Below, piece after piece: positions 1-5,104 of a stretch of DNA of 6,601 nt. Below the pieces are notes generated by a model. It made no database searches. It saw only the letters and a list, made by a program, of their open reading frames with translations, and was not told the DNA's origin. The position numbers were made by a program, and so were the translations under genes. The stretch covers positions 1 through 6,601 of the forward strand of contig JAKONL010000176.1 in assembly GCA_022701965.1 (NCBI GenBank). The letters run 5' to 3'. Numbering within the stretch: the first letter of the stretch is position 1; every line of letters begins with the position of its first letter. This DNA is from Burkholderiaceae bacterium. GTDB taxonomy: Bacteria > Pseudomonadota > Gammaproteobacteria > Burkholderiales > Burkholderiaceae.

Positions 1-735
1 GGGATCGGGATGACGGCGGTAGCGCCCCGCGCCGCGACCGGTCAGCTTGCGCAGCCAGATACCGGCGCGCGACTTGAACGTGGTGCCGCGCGGCGTGAAA
101 TCCGATGGCAGGCCGGTCTTCCACGGCTGCGTACGCCGGTGCGTGTTGTGCAGCAGGCGCGTCTCGGGCGTGAGCCGGTCGAAGTCGTTCCAGATCGGTT
201 CGAGCGCGGCGACGCTGCCTGGCGGCTCGAGCAGCAGCCACATCCAGTCGCGATAGTCGCGCTCGCCGCGAAACACGCGTTCGAAGTCCGCTTCCCACTG
301 CCAATGCGCGAGGCGCGCGCAGTCCATCAGCATGACGCTGGAGGCGTAGTGCAGCGGGCGCCGCGAGTCGCCGGCCATCCGCCGCGCCAGGACTGCGGCG
401 CCGTCCATGTCGCGCTCCAGCAGCTCGTTGATGTCGCCCAGCGCGAAGATGTCCGGGTCGATCAGTACCGCGCGGCCCGCGTAATCCATGAGTTCGGGCA
501 CCGCGAAGCGCAGCGGCGTGAACGACTGCAGGTCGTCGTTGCGCCACACCGCCTGCTTGCCCTCGCGCAGGTAGCTGCGTCCCTCGAAACGCGCGAACGC
601 GGGGAAGTCGACGGTCTGGATGATGCGCACGTCGAAGCGCTCCGGCGCGGCGCTGCGGCTTCGCAGCGCATGCCGGGCGACCAGTGCGCCGACGATCTGC
701 TTGGGATTGGTATGGATGAAGACGGCGTTGCGCAC
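1..735 (-). CDS. GT8-like glycosyltransferase, 3' end missing
   Basis: Partial gene; 245 codons are visible and no stop is reached before the left edge. The product resembles small GT-A-fold glycosyltransferases related to family GT8, which transfer a sugar from a nucleotide-sugar donor. Seen: an N-terminal VFIHTNPKQ strand, a VLIDPDIFALGDINEL segment with the metal-binding DPD triad at residues 93-95, and a late HNTHRRTQPWKTGLPSDF segment (about residues 196-213) resembling the HxxGxxKPW region of GT8 enzymes. I see no signal peptide or membrane segment, so it is probably cytosolic or membrane-associated. GTG at 735 is preferred because GAGG sits 5 bases before it, overlapping the stop of the upstream gene; the frame is open further upstream but offers no better start. 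It lies 7 bases after the other glycosyltransferase gene, so the two are probably co-translated. The acceptor is unknown; an aminolipid made by the upstream genes is an inference. A polysaccharide or protein acceptor remains possible. Confidence 0.8.
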   Translation of the reverse strand, partial: MRNAVFIHTNPKQIVGALVARHALRSRSAAPERFDVRIIQTVDFPAFARFEGRSYLREGKQAVWRNDDLQSFTPLRFAVPELMDYAGRAVLIDPDIFALGDINELLERDMDGAAVLARRMAGDSRRPLHYASSVMLMDCARLAHWQWEADFERVFRGERDYRDWMWLLLEPPGSVAALEPIWNDFDRLTPETRLLHNTHRRTQPWKTGLPSDFTPRGTTFKSRAGIWLRKLTGRGAGRYRRHPDP

Positions 736-738
736 GAA

Positions 739-745
739 GGCCTCA
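739..745 (-). promoter_or_regulatory. ribosome binding site for the GTG start at 735
   Basis: On the minus strand the bases TGAGGCC precede the GTG at 735. GAGG (744-741) is 5 bases from the start codon, and its first two bases are part of the TGA stop of the preceding gene. It is the clearest Shine-Dalgarno match in this operon and fixes the start of the last gene. Confidence 0.6.
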
Positions 746-1603
746 CTTCCAGTAGGCCTCGTCGCGCGCGACCAGCAGGTCGCCGGCACGGCTCTTGCCC
801 TCGGTCTTGCGGGCGCCCTTCATGTGGTCCATGAAGCGGCCGAGGCGCGAGTTGATCAGGACGTGCGACGCGCGCGCGCCGGCACCGTCGGCGATGTCGT
901 GGGTGCGGGCGCCGCGCGCCTCGGCGCGTGCACGCACGACGTCGAACAGGAACGAGTCGTGGAACTCGCGTTCGGCGAACAGCAGGTCCTGCGAGTACAT
1001 CGCCTCGAACTCGTCGAGCAGGCGGCGCGTCTCGGGATGGCGCAGGTTGTAGACCACGAACCCGCATTCGCTGTGGTTGGGCCGCCGCAGGCAGGAAACC
1101 GCCGTGTCCGCGGGCGCCAGTGCCGCGAGTTCGGCCATGTCGACGTCGGCGAAGAAGCGCGTGTCGGCATCGATCCAGATCAGCGCGTCCGCATCGGTGC
1201 GGCGGGCGGCATCGAAGATCGCGTAGCTCTTGTGGGCGAAGCGCACTGCATCCCAGCGGTACGGCGCCTTGCGCCCGGCGAGCGGCAGCGGCAGCGACAT
1301 CGCGCCGATGCGCAGCCGCCGCCGCGGCTGCACCTTGCCGTGCGCGCGCGGATTGCCGAGGTGCCGGGCCTTGAACGCCGCCAAGGCCGGGCTGGCCGCG
1401 ACGAGGTCGTACGACTGGATGCGTCCCGGCGCGGACGGCGGCTCGAAACCTTCGTGGTAGAGCAGCAGCGGCACCTCCGCCGGCCAGTGCGAGAGAAAGG
1501 TCTCGACCATGATCTGGCCGTAGTCGCGGAAGCCCGCGGCGTGGCAGGTGGTGACCACGGCGAAGCGGCGCGGCACGGACGCCGGGATCGGGGGCGAGGA
1601 CAT
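743..1603 (-). CDS. DxD-containing glycosyltransferase-like protein (uncharacterised family)
   Basis: A 286-residue protein. Its start fits a GT-A sugar-nucleotide fold: a short FAVVTTCH strand (residues 14-21), then HKSYAIFDA and the acidic WIDADTRFF stretch with the DAD triad at 145-147, the usual place for divalent metal and nucleotide-sugar binding. Later come ECGFVVYNLRHPETRRLLDEF (179-199 region), FHDSFLFD (214-221) and a C-terminal NSRLGRFMDHMKGARKTEGKS block (251-271). From memory, that last block with the HDS motif marks a family of glycosyltransferase-like proteins with no established reaction. No transmembrane or export signal is evident. An RRR patch near residue 94 adds a basic surface. 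It begins 22 bases after the SPT-like gene and has no good Shine-Dalgarno sequence at ATG 1603, so it probably depends on readthrough from upstream translation. Function as a transferase is likely from the fold; donor and acceptor are unknown. Confidence 0.8.
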   Translation of the reverse strand: MSSPPIPASVPRRFAVVTTCHAAGFRDYGQIMVETFLSHWPAEVPLLLYHEGFEPPSAPGRIQSYDLVAASPALAAFKARHLGNPRAHGKVQPRRRLRIGAMSLPLPLAGRKAPYRWDAVRFAHKSYAIFDAARRTDADALIWIDADTRFFADVDMAELAALAPADTAVSCLRRPNHSECGFVVYNLRHPETRRLLDEFEAMYSQDLLFAEREFHDSFLFDVVRARAEARGARTHDIADGAGARASHVLINSRLGRFMDHMKGARKTEGKSRAGDLLVARDEAYWK

Positions 1604-1625
1604 GTCGGCGCGGCGCGGTGCGCGG

Positions 1626-2807
1626 TCAGGCGGCCGCGCGTTCGAGCGCCGCGACGACCTGGCCGATGTCGTCGTCGGTGTGCGCCGCGCTCAGGCTGAT
1701 CCGCACGATGCTCAGGCCGGCCGGCGTGGCCGGCGGGATCATCAGGTTGGTGTAGATGCCGGCGTCGAGCAGCGAATGCCACAGCGCCAGCGCCTTGGCG
1801 CGGTCGTCGAACACCAGCGCGGCGACGGGGCAGGGCTCGGACGCGCCGAGCCGGTAGCCGAGCTTCGCGGCCTCCGTGTAGAGGCGCTTCGCGTGGCGCC
1901 ACAGCCGCTCGCGCAGCGCGCCGCCGGCCAGCACCTGCCGCAGCGCCTCGCGCGTCGCGGCGATCGAGGGCGGCGACGACGACGCCGTGAAGATGTAGGG
2001 CCGGCTCACCATGCGCACGAGTTCGAGCGCCTCGTGCCGGCTCAGGCAGAAGCCGCCGACGCCGCCGAGGCTCTTGGAGAAGGTGCCGACGATGAAGTCG
2101 ACGTCGTCGAGCAGGCCGAGTTCCTCGCACAGGCCCATGCCGCGCGGCCCGAACACGCCGAAGGAATGCGCCTCGTCGACCAGCAGCCAGGCGCCGTGGC
2201 GCTTCTTGATCTCGACGATCTCGCGCAGCGGCGCGCGGTCGCCGAGCGTGCTGTAGACGGCCTCGACGACGATCAGCGTGCGCGCGGCGTCGGCGCCCAG
2301 GCGAGCCAGGCGCCGGTCGAGATTCTCGGGATCGTTGTGGCGGAACCGGATCGTCGTCGCGTGGCTCATGCGGCAGCCGTCATGGATGCTCGCATGGCTG
2401 TCGGCGTCCACCAGCAGGAAGTCGCCGGCATCGGCGAGCGCCGAGATCACGCCGAGATTGGTCTGGTAGCCGGTGGAGAACACCATGCACGACGGCCAGC
2501 CGATCGCCTCGGCCAGTTCGTGCTCGAGCGCGCGGTGGCCGGCGTAGTTGCCGCTGGCCATGCGCGAGCCGGTGCTGCCCGTGCCCTGCGTCTCGATGGC
2601 CTCGATCGCCGCCGCGCGGCAGGCCGCGTCGTAGGTCAGGCCGAGGTAGTTGTTGGTGCCAGCGAGAACCATGCGGCGCCCGCCGATGGTCGCCGAGGTC
2701 GCCGAATGCACGGCGTCCATCGGCGTGGCGATCGGCGCGACGCCGCCCAGCTCGGCCAGGCTCGCCTGGAGCGTGCGCTGCGCGGCGAATTTGTCGAGCA
2801 GGCTCAC
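1626..2807 (-). CDS. spt: serine palmitoyltransferase-like alpha-oxoamine synthase
   Basis: A 393-residue PLP enzyme that by family condenses an acyl thioester with an amino acid (serine in SPT) with loss of CO2, giving a 3-keto long-chain amine. Visible landmarks in order are TNNYLGLT (51-58), GTGSTGSRMASGNYAGH (75-91), DADSHASIHDGC with the PLP-stacking His138, VVEAVYSTLGDRAPL (180-194), LLVDEAHSFGVFG with Asp211 and His214, GTFSKSLGG with the Schiff-base Lys245, RPYIFTAS (269-276), the PPATPAG loop (358-364) and VRISLSAAHT with Arg369. The PPATP loop and DADSHAS point to SPT rather than KBL or ALAS. One oddity is that the arginine preceding PPATP in Sphingomonas SPT (Arg378) is Ile357 here, so the amino-acid substrate may not be serine. 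The length is slightly short because it lacks the extended N-terminus of Sphingomonas SPT. It is soluble with no membrane segment. It starts with GTG overlapping the ACP stop codon, which suggests the ACP supplies the acyl group. An AONS-like role is a less likely alternative. Confidence 0.88.
   Translation of the reverse strand: MSLLDKFAAQRTLQASLAELGGVAPIATPMDAVHSATSATIGGRRMVLAGTNNYLGLTYDAACRAAAIEAIETQGTGSTGSRMASGNYAGHRALEHELAEAIGWPSCMVFSTGYQTNLGVISALADAGDFLLVDADSHASIHDGCRMSHATTIRFRHNDPENLDRRLARLGADAARTLIVVEAVYSTLGDRAPLREIVEIKKRHGAWLLVDEAHSFGVFGPRGMGLCEELGLLDDVDFIVGTFSKSLGGVGGFCLSRHEALELVRMVSRPYIFTASSSPPSIAATREALRQVLAGGALRERLWRHAKRLYTEAAKLGYRLGASEPCPVAALVFDDRAKALALWHSLLDAGIYTNLMIPPATPAGLSIVRISLSAAHTDDDIGQVVAALERAAA
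2804..2807 (-). other. GTGA stop-start overlap between ACP and SPT-like genes
   Basis: On the minus strand the four bases GTGA hold both the GTG start of the oxoamine synthase and the TGA stop of the ACP. A GGGA lies 5 bases before the GTG, inside the ACP gene. This arrangement is typical of translational coupling and would help keep carrier and condensing enzyme in a fixed ratio. Confidence 0.8.
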
Positions 2808-3073
2808 GCGCGTCCCACGCCCGACGGGCTGCCGAGCTGGCTGATGCCGGCGCGCAGGCCGTTGATGGTGCGGGCCTCGGCCAGCGTCTCGACCGGGATC
2901 GACAGGTCGAGGCGGTCCTCGATCTCCATCACGAGATCCATCACGCCGATGGAGTCGAGATCGGCTTCCTGCATGAGGTCGGCGTCGCCGGCGAGGCCGA
3001 CGGCACTCGGCCGGATGGCGTAGAGCGCGTCCCGGATCGCCTGCTCGATGGCGGCGCTGCTGTGGTCGGTCAT
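2804..3073 (-). CDS. acyl carrier protein, stand-alone
   Basis: An 89-residue acidic protein with the pattern of a phosphopantetheine carrier: an N-terminal helix (IEQAIRDAL), DADLMQEADLDSIGVMDLVMEIEDRL, and a later helical part with LAEARTINGL. The DSI motif places the phosphopantetheine attachment site at Ser41; the following MDLVMEIEDRLDLSIP is the typical recognition helix II. Its likely role is to hold the acyl chain as a thioester, loaded by the ligase directly upstream and passed to the SPT-like enzyme directly downstream. It is cytosolic. The ATG at 3073 lies 14 bases after the ligase stop. No clear Shine-Dalgarno sequence is visible, so coupling to ligase translation is plausible. 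It is too divergent from housekeeping AcpP, as judged from the motif surroundings, to be the fatty-acid synthesis ACP; its placement supports a dedicated pathway carrier. Its 3' end overlaps the next start by 4 bases. Confidence 0.9.
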   Translation of the reverse strand: MTDHSSAAIEQAIRDALYAIRPSAVGLAGDADLMQEADLDSIGVMDLVMEIEDRLDLSIPVETLAEARTINGLRAGISQLGSPSGVGRA

Positions 3074-3087
3074 GGTCGCGTCGTCAG

Positions 3088-4968
3088 TCAGTGGGGAGTG
3101 GTGATCGCGATGCCGCGCGCGATGTCCGCGGGCATCGGCGACGAAGAGCCGTCGTCGCCGATGCGGCCGATGCGGCCGGGAACCTGCGTTGACAGGATCT
3201 CTTCGCTGCATCGCTTGAGGAAATCGTTGCGCGCCATGCTGCGCGAGAGCTTGCCCGAGGACGTGCGCGGCAATGTGTGCGGCGGCACCAGCTCGATCAG
3301 GCACTGGATGCCGAATTCCGCGGTGATCGCCTGCTTGAGGCGGACGGCCAGCGCGGCCAGCTTGTGGGCGTCGATCTCGCGGCACTGGACCACCAGCACC
3401 GCGGTCTCGTTCTCGTCCTCGTCGGTGACGGTGAAGGCCGAGGCATCGGTCGGGCGCACCTCGGGCTGCTGCTCGGCGAGGTACTCGAGGTCCTGCGGCC
3501 AGATGTTGCGGCCCTTGATGATCATCAGGTCCTTGGCGCGGCCGGTGACGTAGAGCGAGCCTTCGGCGAAATAGCCCAGGTCGCCGGTGTTGAGCCAGCC
3601 GTCGGTGCCCAGCACCTCTTCGGTGGCCTCGGGGTTGCCGAAGTAGCCCGACATCACGCTGGCGCCGCGCAGGAAGACCGTGCCGCAGCGGCGGTCTGGC
3701 AGTACCGCACCGTCGGCGCCGCGGACCTCGACCTCGAAGCCCGGCAGCGGCCGGCCGCAGTCGATGAAGGTCTTGCCCTTGACGGCGACCTCGGTGTCGA
3801 GCGGTGCGCGGGCCTCGCCGTCGCGCGAAAGCCGGTCGATGTCGATCGTGTCGCCGGTCGGGCCGCCGCCGACCGGCGCGAAGCTGACCGCCAGCGCGCA
3901 TTCGGCCATGCCGTAGCACGGCAGGAAAGCCCGCTCGTCGAAGCCCGCGGGCGCGAGGATTTCCGCGACCTGGCGCAGCGACTCCGGATGGATCATCTCG
4001 GCGCCGACGCCCGCGACGCGCCAGGCCGACAGGTCGAGCGATTCGATGTCGGAGGGGCGCAGGCGCCGCGCGCACAGCGTGTAGCCGAAGGGCGGGCTGA
4101 AGGAGATCGTGCAGCGATTGCGCGAGATGAGCTTGAGCCAGAGCCGGGGCCGCATCGCGAATTCGCGCGTCGGCAGGTAGTCGACCGAACGCTGGGTCGC
4201 CACGCAGCCCAGGACGATGCCGACCAGGCCCATGTCGTGGTAGTGCGGCAGCCAGGAGCAGAAGCGGTCGTCCGGGCCGAGCGCGAAGCCGTGGTTGAAG
4301 ATGGCATGCAGGTTGGCCATCACGGCCGACTGCGTGATCATCGTGCCGCGCGGGAAACGCGTACTGCCTGACGTGTACTGGAGGTAGGCCAGCGAACTGC
4401 CGGCCGGCGGCAGCGGTTCGGACTCGGCGGCGTCGAGTGCGAGGAAGTCCTCGAGCGTGCCCGAGGCCGCGAGCGACAGGCCTTCGCTCGCCTCCTGCAG
4501 AAAGCCGACGAAGTCCGCCGGGGCGAATGCGGCCACGGCCTCGCAGTCGCGCAGCAGCTGGCGAAGATGGCGCACATAGGCCTCGCGGCCGCCCAGATGA
4601 ACGGCGGCGGGCAGCGGTACCGGCACCAGGCCGGCGTACTGGCAGGCGTAGAACATCACCGCGAAATCGGGATGCGTGTGGGCGACGAGCGCGAGACGCT
4701 GGCCGCGGCCCAGCGGCGCCAGGTGGCGCGCCATGTCGATCGCGCGGCTGCGCAGCTCGCGGTAGGGGAGGGTCGCGGTGAGCCGGTCGCGGCTGTCGTA
4801 GTAGTTGAAGCCGGACTCCCCGGTCGCCGCGTAGTCGAGCGCCTCGGTGAGGGTCCTGAAGTCAGCGCTTCGCAATGGAATGCCGCTTGCCGTCGGCGTG
4901 TGCATCGGGGGCATGTGACTTGATGTTTCGTGAGGGGGAGCCGCTCCGGATGACGACGCTAAGGACAT
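3088..4968 (-). CDS. fatty acyl-AMP ligase (FAAL), stand-alone
   Basis: A 626-residue adenylate-forming enzyme of the ANL superfamily. FAALs turn a fatty acid and ATP into acyl-AMP and pass the acyl group to a carrier protein, usually not to CoA. Seen: P-loop YTSGSTRFPRG (198-208), LPHYHDMGLVG (240-250), SPPFGYTLCARRL (291-303), the A5 motif CYGMAE (351-356), then about 45 residues before DCGRPLPG (403-410) matching the region where FAALs carry their extra insertion, TGDLG (461-465), GRAKDLMIIKGRNIWPQDLE (476-495) and PRTSSGKLSR with the adenylation Lys573. No membrane segment. About 45 residues after the last motif (from 580) form a low-complexity tail. Three in-frame ATGs (4968, 4914, 4905) are possible; none has a strong Shine-Dalgarno sequence, and homology begins only near residue 35, so 4914 or 4905 may be the real start. 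The next gene is an ACP 14 bases on, the probable acyl acceptor. Chain-length preference cannot be read from sequence. Confidence 0.88.
   Translation of the reverse strand: MSLASSSGAAPPHETSSHMPPMHTPTASGIPLRSADFRTLTEALDYAATGESGFNYYDSRDRLTATLPYRELRSRAIDMARHLAPLGRGQRLALVAHTHPDFAVMFYACQYAGLVPVPLPAAVHLGGREAYVRHLRQLLRDCEAVAAFAPADFVGFLQEASEGLSLAASGTLEDFLALDAAESEPLPPAGSSLAYLQYTSGSTRFPRGTMITQSAVMANLHAIFNHGFALGPDDRFCSWLPHYHDMGLVGIVLGCVATQRSVDYLPTREFAMRPRLWLKLISRNRCTISFSPPFGYTLCARRLRPSDIESLDLSAWRVAGVGAEMIHPESLRQVAEILAPAGFDERAFLPCYGMAECALAVSFAPVGGGPTGDTIDIDRLSRDGEARAPLDTEVAVKGKTFIDCGRPLPGFEVEVRGADGAVLPDRRCGTVFLRGASVMSGYFGNPEATEEVLGTDGWLNTGDLGYFAEGSLYVTGRAKDLMIIKGRNIWPQDLEYLAEQQPEVRPTDASAFTVTDEDENETAVLVVQCREIDAHKLAALAVRLKQAITAEFGIQCLIELVPPHTLPRTSSGKLSRSMARNDFLKRCSEEILSTQVPGRIGRIGDDGSSSPMPADIARGIAITTPH
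3132..3164. repeat. perfect 13-bp inverted repeat (hairpin) inside the FAAL 3' end
   Basis: Bases 3132-3144 (GCATCGGCGACGA) are the exact reverse complement of 3152-3164, with a 7-base loop at 3145-3151. Nine of the 13 pairs are G-C. In the minus-strand mRNA this could form a stable stem in the codons for IGDDGSSSPMP of the ligase tail, about 60 bases before the ACP start. No run of T follows on the minus strand, so it is not a simple intrinsic terminator. It may block a nuclease, pause ribosomes or simply reflect GC-rich coding. Confidence 0.75.
3157..3174. repeat. 9-bp tandem duplication coding for GRI-GRI
   Basis: GCCGATGCG occurs twice back to back at 3157-3165 and 3166-3174. It keeps the frame and yields the residues GRIGRI (about 598-603) in the ligase tail. 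The repeat partly overlaps the right arm of the inverted repeat. It looks like a recent slippage duplication in a poorly constrained part of the protein. Confidence 0.6.
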
Positions 4969-4984
4969 GCACCAGTTCGCTCTG

Positions 4985-5012
4985 AAATCAAAAATGTAAT
5001 ACGCCCGGCGTA
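4985..5012 (-). promoter_or_regulatory. possible -10 region with adjoining 13-bp palindrome (operator candidate)
   Basis: On the plus strand 5000-5012 reads TACGCC-C-GGCGTA, a perfect 6-bp inverted repeat around one base. It directly adjoins an AT-rich tract (4985-5001), rare in this sequence, which on the minus strand contains TATTAC (5001-4996) and TACATT (4998-4993), each matching 4 of 6 bases of a sigma-70 -10 box. No convincing -35 box is found 15-18 bases further upstream. If real, transcription would start near 4988, giving a leader of about 20 bases to ATG 4968 or about 75 to ATG 4914. A repressor or activator dimer could bind the palindrome. This is inference from pattern only. Confidence 0.3.
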
Positions 5013-5048
5013 CCCAGGCAGGCCGCGGCGATCCGGGACCACGGGTGC

Positions 5049-5068
5049 GCCGGACTTGCCAGACCGGC
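5049..5068. repeat. imperfect inverted repeat in the intergenic gap
   Basis: GCCGGACT (5049-5056) pairs with AGACCGGC (5061-5068) with one mismatch around a TGCC loop. On the minus strand it lies 36 bases after the stop of the ligase-ACP fusion gene. It is not followed by a T-run, so it is at best a weak or factor-assisted end of transcript, or a 3' processing hairpin. Confidence 0.4.
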
Positions 5069-5104
5069 TGACTCTAGATTGTCATCGATGGTATGCAAAG
5101 TCAT

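Larger units (their letters stand above)
4969..5104. other. 136-base non-coding gap between the two ligase genes
   Basis: No gene is supported here; stop codons interrupt the frames and neither flanking gene can be extended across with known motifs. It is the largest gap in the window and the only plausible place for a promoter of the ligase-ACP-SPT-GT operon. It contains a weak hairpin near its upstream end (5049-5068), and a palindrome plus an AT-rich tract near the ligase start (4985-5012). No U-tract terminator is visible on the minus strand, so readthrough from the upstream fusion gene is possible. Confidence 0.7.

Noticed and set aside
10..834. 274-codon open frame on the plus strand at the left edge
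   Set aside because: The minus strand of the same stretch encodes a glycosyltransferase with DPD and QPWKTG motifs and a good ribosome binding site; the plus frame shows no domain.
620..1699. 359-codon open frame on the plus strand across the glycosyltransferase genes
   Set aside because: It crosses the boundaries of three well-supported minus-strand genes and has low-information composition.
1548..3023. 491-codon open frame on the plus strand opposite the SPT-like gene
   Set aside because: It is antisense to a gene with full catalytic motifs, has Arg/Ala/Asp/His-rich composition without recognisable domains, and arises from the G/C-biased third positions of the real gene.
3132..3164. The strong inverted repeat as an intrinsic terminator
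   Set aside because: It lies inside coding sequence and no T-run follows it on the minus strand, while tightly spaced genes continue downstream.
2804..4075. 423-codon minus-strand frame that includes the ACP at its end
   Set aside because: Only the last 89 codons (from ATG 3073) are real; the rest is an out-of-frame Arg-rich reading of the ligase gene. It is not a fusion protein.
3277..4371. 364-codon open frame on the plus strand opposite the stand-alone ligase
   Set aside because: It runs antisense to clear FAAL motifs and has no motif or plausible start signal of its own.
5049..5068. The intergenic hairpin as a classic terminator of the upstream fusion gene
   Set aside because: The stem has a mismatch and is followed by GC-rich sequence rather than a T-run.
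5070..5104. TTGCAT followed by TAGAGT on the minus strand as a sigma-70 promoter
   Set aside because: The matches are 3 of 6 and 4 of 6 with a 16-base spacer, which is little better than chance, and it starts right at the end of the upstream gene.
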